Assembly (NCBI RefSeq): GCF_932526225.1
Contig: NC_064039.1
Location: forward strand, 6,585,001-6,649,000
Reading direction: 5' to 3'
Origin: Nematostella vectensis
Taxonomy: Eukaryota; Cnidaria; Anthozoa; Actiniaria; Edwardsiidae
Length of the DNA: 64,000 nt
The translations under genes and the position numbers were made by a program. The notes under the pieces are model-generated. The model did not search any database and was not told where the DNA came from. It worked only from the letters and a program-made list of their open reading frames with translations. Positions 25,191-37,700 of the stretch are shown piece after piece. The stretch's first letter is position 1; every line of letters starts with the position of its first letter.

Positions 25191-25732
25191 AGCTAAGATG
25201 CTGTTTAGCAGTTGGAAATTATTGACTAGAGTTCGTAGAATATTGAGCATCGCAATAAAGGAGATGAAGCGAAGAGATTAGAAGTGCTTTTTATAGACAA
25301 ACAGGAAATGAGTGGGATTACTTAACGCTAGTTAAGGCACCAGGCCAAGGGCAAGCAGAGGTATATTGGTGAAAAAAAAAACAATAAAAAAACCGGTTGC
25401 TTTTGATGAAGCCAGTCCAAAACGGTGGTAAACATAGTTTTGTTTAACAATTTCGACCGTTTCGCATCCGTTTTTCTATTTCATAAGTTCTCAAAATTCG
25501 GCCCAAAAGTTGTTCAACCTTGATACTCAATATGTGTACTTTGAAATTCTTTCCCTAGTTAGTATGATGGCCAATTCCAATGCTTTTGAATTAGCGTATT
25601 TCATTATCGAAGAAGGTAAGATATTTAGAGTATAGCCATGCAATGGAAAACAACTTTTTGTGATATTGATCGCATTCTATTTTGATTTCAAAAAACAATA
25701 TTTCATAAGGCATCCGGTCAACTCGCCACCTA

Positions 25733-25858
25733 CCCAACAAGTAGTGGCGCGTTAACCAATAGTATCGCATTAACCAATATTGGTGGCGAGTTTATCAATA
25801 GTGGCGGCGAGTTAACCAATAGTGGCGGCGAGTTAATCAATAGTGGTGGCGAGTTTAC
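25733..25858. repeat. Short 21-base tandem repeat
   Basis: About five or six copies of a unit close to AACCAATAGTGGCGGCGAGTT, decaying leftwards. Confidence 0.9.
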
Positions 25859-28043
25859 ATTTGCATGTCTCTTTACACGATAAAATTCAATAAGTTTGGG
25901 TAGAAGACCAAAATATAAAAAAACGCGCTGGACGGAATTGTTTCCTGGAGTACATTGGAACAACCTGGATTTTACGATACTGGATTTTACGATGACGTTC
26001 CTTTCTCCCGGCGGATATACAGTGAATGTTTGAGAAATTACGTCGATCTAACGATATTGGACACAACGATATTCTCAAATTTTACGATACAACTTTGTTC
26101 TCCTCATCGTAATTTTGACCTCATACAACGATATTGCTGATTCTGTCTATCAAAAATAGAGAAAAACTCAAAACACCACACACGAACAGTACAGTTAATC
26201 GATTTTCTTGACTTGACAGATCTTGTTAAATGCAGATTCAGTTTACAGAGAGTAACTGTACAGTCTTGCACAGAGTACAGTTGCAATTTTATTATTTTGT
26301 AAAAGTTGATAATTAACCCGACCTCGCAACAACGATATTTTCAATGGATTTTTCTCTATATCGTAAAATCGAGGACCTCTTTTCAACGATACCGTAAAAT
26401 CAAGGACGATATCGCAAAATCAAGGATCCACTGTATATAGACTTAGGATTTCGTAATTATTTATTGCGATCCTTCAGGGATCGATTACATATTGGGTCAT
26501 TATATACAACAAAAAGAACAACAACAACAGCAACAGCAACCGCAACCTCATGATGATGATGATGATAATAATAATAAAAAGCCCCGCACTACCAAGCCCA
26601 ACACTACCAAGCCATACACTAACAAGCCCCACACTAGCAAACCCCACACTACCAAGCCCCGCACTACCAAGCCCCACACTACCAAACCCAACACTACCAA
26701 GCCCCGCACTACCAAGCCCCACACTACCAAGCCCCGCACTACCAAGCCCAACACTACCAAGCCATACACTAACAAGCCCCACACTAGCAAACCCCACACT
26801 ACTAAGCCCCGCACTACCAAGCCCCACACTACCAAGCCCCACACTACCAAACCCCATACTACCAAACCCCACACTACTAAGCCCCGCACTACCAAGCCCC
26901 ACACTATCAAGCCCCGCACTACTAAGCCCCACACTACCAAACCCCAAACTACTAAGCCCCGCACTACCAAGCCCCGCACTACCAAGCCCTGCACTTACCA
27001 GCCTCACACTACCAAGCCCCAAACTACGAAGCCCAACACTACCAACCCTCGCACTACCAAGCCCCACAATACCAAGCCCCGCACTACCAAGCCCAACACT
27101 ACCAAGCCCCGCACCACAAAGCCCCGCACTAGGAAGCCCCGCACTACCAAGCCCCTCACTACCAAGCCCCACACTAGCAAGCCCCGCACTACCAAGCCCC
27201 GCACTACCAAGCCCCACACTACCAAGCCCCTAACTACCAAGCCCCACACTACCATGCCCCGCACTACCAAGCCCCACACTACCAAGCCCCAAACTACCAA
27301 GCCCCACACTACCAAGCCCTGCACTTACCAGCCCCACACTACCAAGCCAAAAACTACCAAGCCCCAAACTACCAAGCCCCACACTACCAAGCCCCGCACT
27401 ACCAAGTCCCCCACAACCAAGCCCCGCACTACCAAGCCCTACACTATCAAGCCCCGCACTACCAAGCCCCAAACTACCAAGACCCGCACTACCAAGCCCC
27501 GCACTAACAAGCCCCACAGTAACAAGCCCCACACTACCAAGCCTTACACTACCAAGCCCCGCACTACCAAGCCCCGAACTACCAAGCCCCACACTACCAA
27601 GCTCCACACTATCAAGCTCTACACTACCCAGCCCCAAACTACCAAGCCCCACACTAACAAGCCCTACACCACCAAGCCCCGCACTAGGAAGCCCCGCACT
27701 ACCAAGCCCCTCACTACCAAGCCCCACACTAGCAAGCCCCGCACTACCAAGCCCCGCACTACCAAGCCCCACACTACCAAGCCCCTAACTACCAAGCCCC
27801 ACACTACCATGCCCCGCACTACCAAGCCCCACACTACCAAGCCCCAAACTACCAAGCCCCACACTACCAAGCCCAGCACTACCAAGACCCACACTACAAA
27901 GCCCTACACTACAAAGCCCCGCACTACCAAGACCCACACTACAAAGCCCAACATAACCAAGCCCCGCATAACCAAGCCCAACACAACCAAACCACACACT
28001 ACCAAGCCCCACAATATCGACCCCACACTACCAAGCCCTACAC

Positions 28044-28327
28044 TACTAAATGCCCTGTCACACGTACGTTTTTTTTTCTCTTGCGACCTGTCTCTCAAAA
28101 AAAATGTAGCAGGTCGCACGCGAATTGTTTTGCGTATGACACTCCCTTTGCAACTCGTTTTGTATTTCTCAAAGTCGCACGAAAAGTAGAACGCTCTTCT
28201 ACTTTCTTCAACAAATTGTTTCAAATCGCAGGAAAAACTTCACGAATGACAGGGCGCTTGCAATCTGCAACAATTTTTTTGTGAGAAAAGTGGCAGCCGA
28301 AAAGTCTACGTGTAACAAGGCCTTAAG
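28044..28327. mobile_element. MITE-like insertion inside the 15-base array
   Basis: Non-repeat DNA interrupting the array. Ends are imperfect inverted repeats: left near TGCCCTGTCACACGTACG, right the complement of CTACGTGTAACAAGGCCTTA. The right junction is CCTTAAGCCC, so a TTAA-type target is possible but not proven. Confidence 0.6.
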
Positions 28328-30564
28328 CCCAACACAACCAAGCCCTACACTTTCAAGCCGCACACATACCAAGTCCCACACTACCAGCCCCGCACTATCA
28401 AGCCCCGCACTACCAAACCCCACACTACCAAGCCCCACACTACCAAGCCCAAAACTATCAAACCCCAAACCCCAAGCTACCAAGCCCCGCACTACCAAGC
28501 CCAAAACTACCAAACCCAAAACTACCAAACCCCGCACTACAAGACCCAAACTACCAAGCCCCACACTACCAAGCCCCACACTATCAAGCTCTAAACTACC
28601 AAGCCCAAAACTACCAAGCCCCACACTAACAAGCCCTACACCACCAAGCCCCGCACTATCAAGCCCCGCACTACCAAGCCCCACACTACCAAGCCCTGCA
28701 CTTACCAGCCCCACACTACCAAGCCAAAAACTACCAAGCCCCAAACTACCAAGCCCCACACTACCAAGCCCCGCACTACCAAGTCCCCCACAACCAAGCC
28801 CAGCACTACCAAGCCCTACACTATCAAGCCCCGCACTACCAAGCCCCAAACTACCAAGACCCGCACTACCAAGCCCCGCACTAACAAGCCCCACAGTAAC
28901 AAGCCCCACACTACCAAGCCTTACACTACTAAGCCCCGCACTACCAAGCCCCGAACTACCAAGCCCCACACTACCAAGCTCCACACTATCAAGCTCTACA
29001 CTACCAAGCCCCAAACTACCAAGCCCCACACTAACAAGCCCTACACCACCAAGCCCCGCACTACCAAGCCCCCCACTTCAAAGCTTCAAACTACCAATCC
29101 CTCACTATTTAGCCCCGCACTACCAAGCCCCGCACTACCAAGCCCCACAATACCAAACCCCGCACTACCAAGCCCCACACTACAAAACCCCGCACTACCA
29201 AGCCCTGCACTTACCAGCCTCACACTACCAAGCCCCAAACTACGAAGCCCCACACTACCAACCCTCGCACTACCAAGCCCCACAATACCAAGCCCCGCAC
29301 TACCAAACCCAACACTACCAAGCCCCGCACCACAAAGCCCCGCACTAGGAAGCCCCGCACTACCAAGCCCCTCACTACCAAGCCCCACACCAGCAAGCCC
29401 CGCACTACCAAGCCCCGCACTACCAAGCCCCACACTACCAAGCCCCTAACTACCAAGCCCCACACTACCATGCCCCGCACTACCAAGCCCCACACTACCA
29501 AGCCCCAAACTACCAAGCCCTACACTACCAAGCGTCACACTACCAAGCGTCACACTACCAAGCGTCACACTACCAAGCCTCAAACTACCAAGCCCTACAC
29601 CACCAAGCCCCGCACTACCAAGCCCCCCACTACCAAGCCCCAAACTACCAAGCCCTACACTACCTAGCCCCACACTATCAAGCCCCGCACTACCAAGCCC
29701 CACACTACCAAGCCCTGCACTTACCAGCCCCACACTACCAAGCCCCAAACTACCAAGCCCCACACTACCAAGCCCAGCACTACCAAGTCCCCCACAACGA
29801 AGCCCCGTACTACCAAGTCCCCGACAACGAAGCCCCGTACTACCAAGCCCCAAACTACCAAGACCCGCACTACCAAGCCCCGCACTAACAAGCCCCACAG
29901 TAACAAGCCCCACACTACCAAGCCTTACACTACCAAGTCCCGCTCTACCAAGCCCCGAACTACCAAGCCCCACACTATCAAGCTCTACACTACCAAGCCC
30001 CAAACTACCAAGCCCCACACTAACAAGCCCTACACCACCAAGCCCCGCACTACCAAGCCCCCAACAACCAAGCCCCAAACTACCAAGCCCCAAACTACCA
30101 AGCCCCACACTACCAAGCCCCACACTACCAAGCCTCAAACTACCAAGCCCTACACCACCAAGCTCCGCACTACCTATCCCCGCACTATCAAGCCCCGCAC
30201 TAACAAGCCCCGCACTATCAAGCCCCGCACTACCAAGCCCCACATTTCCAAGCCCCACACTATCAAGCTCTACACTACCAAGCCCCAAACTACCAAGCCC
30301 CACACTAACAAGCCCTACACCACCAAGCCCCGCACTACCAAGCCCCCCACAACCAAGCCCCAAACTACCAAGCCCTACACTACCAAGCCCAACACTACCA
30401 AGCCTCAAACTACCAAGCCCTACACCACCAAGCCCCAAACTAACAAGCCTTACACTACCTAGCCCCGCACCATCAAGCCCCGCACTACCAAGCCCCACAA
30501 TACCAAGCCCCGCACTACCAAGCCCCACACTACCAAGCCCCGCACTACCAAGCCCTGCACTTAC

Positions 30565-30668
30565 CAAATCGCAGGAAAAACTTCACGAATGACAGGGCGC
30601 TTGCAATCTGCAACAATTTTTTTGTGAGAAAAGTGGCAGCCGAAAAGTCTACGTGTAACAAGGCCTTA
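30565..30668. repeat. Duplicated right part of the MITE-like insertion
   Basis: From CAAATCGCAGGAAAAACTTC onward this repeats 28222-28325 essentially base for base, at an offset of 2343 bases, and the flanking array units to the right match too. The insertion was therefore partly co-amplified when the array expanded. Confidence 0.9.
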
Positions 30669-33600
30669 AGCCCAACACAACCAAGCCCTACACTTTCAAG
30701 CCGCACACATACCAAGTCCCACACTACCAGCCCCGCACTATCAAGCCCCGCACTACCAAACCCCACACTACCAAGCCCCACACTACCAAGCCCAAAACTA
30801 TCAAACCCCAAACCCCAAACCCCAAGCTACCAAGCCCCGCACTACCAAGCCCAAAACTACCAAACCCAAAACTACCAAACCCCGCACTACAAGACCCAAA
30901 CTACCAAGCCCCACACTACCAAGCCCCACACTATCAAGCTCTAAACTACCAAGCCCAAAACTACCAAGCCCCACACTAACAAGCCCTACACCACCAAGCC
31001 CCGCACTATCAAGCCCCGCACTACCAAGCCCCACACTACCAAGCCCTGCACTTACCAGCCCCACACTACCAAGCCAAAAACTACCAAGCCCCAAACTACC
31101 AAGCCCCACACTACCAAGCCCCGCACTACCAAGCCTACACTATTAAGCCCCGCACTACCAAGCCCCAAACTACCAAGACCCGCACTACCAAGCCCCGCAC
31201 TAACAAGCCCCACAGTAACAAGCCCCACACTACCAAGCCTTACACTACCAAGCCCCGCACTGCCAAGCCCCGAACTACCAAGCTCCACACTACCAAGCTC
31301 CACACTATCAAGCTCTACACTACCAAGCCCCAAACTACCAAGCCCCACACTAACAAGCCCTACACCACCAAGCCCCGCACTACCAAGCCCTTCACTTCAA
31401 AGCTTCAAACTACCAATCCCTCACTATTTAGCCCCGCACTACCAAGCCCCGCACTACCAAGCCCCACAATACCAAACCCCGCACTACCAAGCCCCACACT
31501 ACAAAACCCCGCACTACCAAGCCCTGCACTTACCAGCCTCACACTACCAAGCCCCAAACTACGAAGCCCCACACTACCAACCCTCGCACTACCAAGCCCC
31601 ACAATACCAAGCCCCGCACTACCAAGCCCAACACTACCAAGCCCCGCACCACAAAGCCCCGCACTAGGAAGCCCCGCACTACCAAGCCCCTCACTACCAA
31701 GCCCCACACTAGCAAGCCCCGCACTACCAAGCCCCGCACTACCAAGCCCCACACTACCAAGCCCCTAACTACCAAGCCCCACACTACCATGCCCCGCACT
31801 ACCAAGCCCCACACTACCAAGCCCCAAACTACCAAGCCCCACACTACCAAGCCCTGCACTTACCAGCCCCACACTACCAAGCCAAAAACTACCAAGCCCC
31901 AAACTACCAAGCCCCACACTACCAAGCCCCGCACTACCAAGTCCCCCACAACCAAGCCCCGCACTACCAAGCCCTACACTATCAAGCCCCGCACTACCAA
32001 GCCCCAAACTACCAAGACCCGCACTACCAAGCCCCGCACTAACAAGCCCCACAGTAACAAGCCCCACACTACCAAGCCTTACACTACCAAGCCCCGCACT
32101 ACCAAGCCCCGAACTACCAAGCCCCACACTACCAAGCTCCACACTATCAAGCTCTACACTACCAAGCCCCAAACTACCAAGCCCCACACTAACAAGCCCT
32201 ACACCACCAAGCCCCGCACTACCAAGCCCCCCACTTCAAAGCTTCAAACTACCAATCCCTCACTATTTAGCCCCGCACTACCAAGCCCCGCACTACCAAG
32301 CCCCACACTACAAAACCCCGCACTACCAAGCCCTGCACTTACCAGCCTCACACTACCAAGCCCCAAACTACGAAGCCCCACACTACCAACCCTCGCACTA
32401 CCAAGCCCCACAATACCAAGCCCCGCACTACCAAGCCCAACACTACCAAGCCCCGCACCACAAAGCCCCGCACTAGGAAGCCCCGCACTACCAAGCCCCT
32501 CACTACCAAGCCCCACACTAGCAAGCCCCGCACTACCAAGCCTCGCACTACCAAGCCCCACACTACCAAGCCCCTAACTACCAAGCCCCACACTACCATG
32601 CCCCGCACTACCAAGCCCCACAATACCAAGCCCCAAACTACCAAGCCCTACACTACCAAGCGTCACACTACCAAGCGTCAGACTACCAAGCGTCACACTA
32701 CCAAGCCTCAAACTACCAAGCCCTACACCACCAAGCCCCGCACTACCAAGCCCCCCACTACCAAGCCCCAAACTACCAAGCCCTACACTACCTAGCCCCG
32801 CACTATCAAGCCCCGCACTACCAAGCCCCACACTACCAAGCCCTGCACTTACCAGCCCCACACTACCAAGCCCCAAACTACCAAGCCCCACACTACCAAG
32901 CCCAGCACTACCAAGTCCCCCACAACGAAGCCCCGTACTACCAAGTCCCCCACAACGAAGCCCCGTACTACCAAGCCCCAAACTACCAAGACCCGCACTA
33001 CCAAGCCCCGCACTAACAAGCCCCACAGTAACAAGCCCCACACTACCAAGCTTTACACTACCAAGCCCCGCTCTACCAAGCCCCGAACTACCAAGCCCCA
33101 CACTACCAAGCCCCACACTATCAAGCTCTACACTACCAAGCCCCAAACTACCAAGCCCCACACTAACAAGCCCTACACCACCAAGCCCCGCACTACCAAG
33201 CCCCCAACAACCAAGCCCCAAACTACCAAGCCCCAAACTACCAAGCCCTACACTACCAAGCCCCACACTACCAAGCCTCAAACTACCAAGCCCTACACCA
33301 CCAAGCTCCGCACTACCAAGCCCCCCACTACCAAGCCTTACACTACCTAGCCCCGCACTATCAAGCCCCGCACTAACAAGCCCCGCACTATCAAGCCCCG
33401 CACTACCAAGCCCCACACTACCAAGCCCCACACTATCAAGCTCTACACTACCAAGCCCCAAACTACCAAGCCCCACACTAACAAGCCCTACACCACCAAG
33501 CCCCGCACTACCAAGCCCCCCACAACCAAGCCCCAAACTACCAAGCCCTACACTACCAAGCCCAACACTACCAAGCCTCAAACTACCAAGCCCTACACCA

Positions 33601-34705
33601 CCAAGCCCCAAACTACCAAGCCTTACACTACCTAGCCCCGCACCATCAAGCCCCGCACTACCAAGCCCCACAATACCAAGCCCCGCACTACCAAGCCCCA
33701 CACTACCAAGCCCCGCACTACCAAGCCCTGCACTTACCAGGCTCACACTACCAACCCTTGTACTACCAAGCCCCACAATACCAAGCCCCGCACTACCAAG
33801 CCCAACACTACCAAGCCCCGCACAACAAAGCCCCGCACTAGGAAGCCCCGCACTACCAAGCCCCTCACTACCAAGCCCCACACTAGCAAGCCCCGCACTA
33901 CCAAGCCCCGCACTACCAAGCCCCACACTACCAAGCCCCTAAATACCAAGCCCCACACTACCATGCCCCGCACTTCCAAGCCCCACACTACCAAGCCCCT
34001 AACTACCAAGCCCCGCACTACCAAGCCCCGCACTACCAAGCCCCACACTACCAAGCCCCGCACTACCAAGCCCAACACTACCAATCTTGAAATTTGAAAC
34101 ATGCCACAATTTTAAAGTTTGCTAAGCTAGAACACGTGTTGCGCTCGACATATCGTATTCTAGTTTAGCAGTAAGAAATTGTTTCATTGCCTTTTTTTAA
34201 TAAAAACATGATTTTATTACATCCATAGGCATCTTTATGAGGAGTTCATTCAAATTCTGTTTTTGCATTTTTGATCCAAAGTCGAACTTTAAGGTTTGAC
34301 GTGACTATCGTTTCCCTTGCTTACCGAAAATAAATACCAAGCAGGTTGCGAAAAAGGCACATGGAAAATTGTCCCCTTACATGCGAAGTCCATAGCTTGA
34401 AGCACTGATGGTTCTTCCCTTAGACTATCTCCATGTACAGTAATCATTATTGGCTAATGCTTTTTGAAATTTCAGTAAAGGCATATGATAAAAAATTTGG
34501 TTTGGAATGGGGTTAAATCTCCTCACACAACGAATTCATATATGCAAGAATATCATATAGCATTTTGAAATGTCATATTGTTATCTTTGAAATTACACCG
34601 TTCATTTACGAGTCTCAGATTTCCTTGGCCTTTTGTAGTCTATTCCATTAACCAAAAGTCTTTTGTCTGGATTCCTTGAATTCCCCAGTCCATTTGAATG
34701 GTTCC

Positions 34706-34711
34706 TTTATT
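34706..34711 (-). terminator. Poly(A) signal candidate, first FGF8-like gene
   Basis: AATAAA on the minus strand about 55 bases after the stop codon, which would make a short 3'UTR. Confidence 0.5.
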
Positions 34712-34765
34712 TCCTGCCAAACCGATTAATAGGTAAAAGGCACCAAAACTGCATCTCCAAAATAA

Positions 34766-37700
34766 TCAAATGACCCGCTTAATTTTGCTCTTTCCTCGAT
34801 TTATGGTCATCGCCTCAGTATTTTGCTTGCGCGTGCGCAGTCCTAACCTCTTCATTCGTCTTCGTCTCGGTGTCGACCGACTGCTCAACGAGCGATACAG
34901 GTGACCGTACATAAAGAAACGAGTCCTCTTTCCGCGCATGCTCAAATGGCCTTTAACCGCTCTCCCACGCTTGTTTATGGCGACAAACCAGCACGGGTAT
35001 CTCACCGATTCAAACGTTTGATAACCATTCAATAATATGTCCTCAAACATGCATTTCTTGCGCTTCTCTAGGGCGCCTTTCCTCTAGAGAGAGATAGAGA
35101 GAAAGATAGATAGAAGAAAAAAAGCTTCATTAGAATATATAAGGCAATAAGACAGAAATGTTGACTATTTTCCACCCCCCCCCCCCCCGCCTGCTGTCTC
35201 CCATGTCCCCACACCCTCCCGCCCCTTGAAAGGGCTCACCTTTCTTCCTACAAGTTTGCCATACTTGTTAAGGCAAAGCATTCGGTTCGACTTGATTCCG
35301 CGAATGGTGATCCGACCAAACGTAACGGACTGAACTATGACTTTAGCTGAAACAAATAAAATTACACACTTAGGATGAAGAAATAGAGGTTAGGAATATT
35401 TTCTCAAAAGTAATTTTAACGCTTTGTCACCTTTTTACAGATGCCTGCGTCTTCGACCTTATTAAATGCCCCGGGTATCCCCCTCCCGTACACATTTGAG
35501 ACGCCCATAAAGCAAACGCTTAGGCCCTAGCCTCCCCTCCCACCCTAGTATTTTGACATCAGGCGCGACACCTCTAGGCAAGTTAATAGACACTTAGTCA
35601 TATCATGCGTGCATATTATTCGAATAAGGATTCGACTTTGTTTCAAGAAATGAAGGGTGCAACAGGTGTGGCCCAAGGGGTACGACCTCACGGATTGCAA
35701 GCTCATTAGCGACCTCTTGCTGTTGGGAACTGAGACTAGCGCAGCTGAGAATGTACTTTTGTGGTTAGAGATTTCATCGCGGGAAAAAAGCTAGCGGCGT
35801 AGCCAGGATTTTTAACAGGAGGCGGCCCCAAAAGGGACTTTCAAGGCATTTTCTCATGTATTTTAGATAATGTCTCATACTTTTGCTGTATTTTTGGCTG
35901 CTTAAAGGGGGGGTCCCCTAGGCCACCCCCCTGGCTACGCCCTTGGACACAAGAAGTGGTTGTAGGTATGAGCAATGCATGAACAATGGCTTGCTAGTTG
36001 AATTGTGATTGAAATGTCTTGATTGATCGCATTGCGGGCGGTGACACCTCGTCTGTTAATAAGGTACTAATACATAGCTGGTATGAGTTTGGAAGTGCGA
36101 GGGGAATATACTACTTTATATCCTGTGGTAACCACACGCGTATGGAACGGACCCTGTATATTCCTTTGTGTTTCAGGAGGAGAGGGGGGAGGAGGGGGTG
36201 CTTGAGGACACGTGTTCGGCTTAAAGTATGTTCTATCTGTACAGTGGTTTTCAGCGAGCATAGATTTGGCGAAGAATGCGAACAAGTTTTCAGGCGCGAG
36301 GACAGTACTTCGCATGTGCAGTTGAGTTGCTATCAAGCTCATTTATGCCCATGTGAATAAATGAGTTTCTACAAGATTTCTTTGGAACCTAACGGCCAGA
36401 GATTCGTTCTTTGGACTCGTTCTTTAAGCTCGCTAGTTCAGCCGTCGCTACGATCACGCAAACATAGACATCCGTAGTGATCAAAGGGAATATGTGTTTA
36501 TACGAAATTTGTTTGGACAGTTGGTTGAAAAAATGTATCGAAAATTTAGTGTCAGGAAATTGATTAATGGCGATCATGTGGAACTGAAGTCCGAGCTTAA
36601 AACACCATTATTTTGTTATTAATTTGCCATTTATCTGCTATCAGAAAGTTAGGAGTGGAATTGTTTAACCCGAGTCAGATATTTTGGAAGTAGTTTCTAT
36701 TCTTTGGAGAGCTCCGAGCATGACTGTGATTGGTTGTATAGACGCCCCGCAACATTGGGTCGAAAGAAGATAGGTTCTTCGTATGTTGTTTCAATCAACC
36801 TATTTTTCTACAGAGATGGTTATTTTTACAAGCTCACCTATGCACAGACTAAAGTCTGGAAGCATTGTCAATCAAAATAATTCAATTAACGTTCGACCCA
36901 GGGTAATATAAACAACTAAATAGGGGCACAACCAAAGATAAAAAGACATGTTTGGAGTCAGCCGTGGACAAATGGATGACAGCATCTATGTGTTCTCTAC
37001 ACGACTAAAATATAAATAAAATACATTTTTCATTAAAAATGATTTAGGCAGTTAAAGTAGGTAAGATTGATGGTTAGTTTTGTCTGCTCCAAAACCATGC
37101 CACTGTTTATACAGGCAACTAAATGTTGATTTAAAGTCATGCGATGTATATGTTAAGATCGTTTATTTACTTTCGCCGTAAATTGTTTCTTTTAGTGCCC
37201 CAGGATAACGCTTAAAATAGATAAATTATAAGGACAATAATGCTAGTTATGTTAAATGCTTAGCGCAGATACTTTTCAATGTACTTATACAAATGACAAT
37301 ATGTGTTGATGATATCTATTTCTCTCATAAGTAACTCCCAGTTCGTTGACAGCCAATTAATCTTTTGTTCCCATATGTGTGAGGACTTGCGCCCGAAAAA
37401 GAGTTTATTTTTAGGATAACGTTCAACCTCGTCCCCCTTCCAAGGGAAATCAAAATTACGCGAGAGTTTATATCTCTGATTTTTTCTATCTGGAAAATAT
37501 CGAATGTGTACCCTAGTTATCAGAACTGAGTTATCTATCGGGGGTAAAAATATATCGAACATAGAAAACAGAATGGAAGTTGAAATCACGGGATTGTCCA
37601 GTTTTGTCAATGAAACGAGGTTTTGGAATATTTTGCGTAAAAAAAAAACACCTAAAGAGTGTGCACCAAGTCAAGGGAAAATTTTGTTAGTTCGATTTAC

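Larger units (their letters stand above)
26581..34085. repeat. Giant 15-base minisatellite array (about 7.5 kb)
   Basis: Several hundred copies of CCCCGCACTACCAAG / CCCCACACTACCAAG with variants (CCCTACAC, CCCAAAC, GCGTCAC). Strand composition is strongly skewed: C and A on the + strand, with a G run every 15 bases on the other. Because 15 is a multiple of three and the unit has no stop in most frames, long open readings arise on both strands (Thr-Lys-Pro, Pro-Ser, Gly-Leu-Gly-Ser and Val-Trp-Gly-Leu repeats). None has an ATG with context, splice sites or a terminal unique domain, so they are not called genes. Blocks of 1-2 kb are near-duplicates of each other. A MITE-like element sits inside at about 28044-28327, and its right part recurs at 30565-30668. 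Confidence 0.96.

Noticed and set aside
26492-33926. Very long open frames (up to 565 codons) of Thr-Lys-Pro, Pro-Ser-Leu or Gly-Leu-Gly-Ser repeats on both strands
   Set aside because: They come from a 15-base unit without stops in most frames. Several frames are open at once on both strands, the longest starts at TTG rather than ATG, and there is no unique domain, splice structure or signal peptide.
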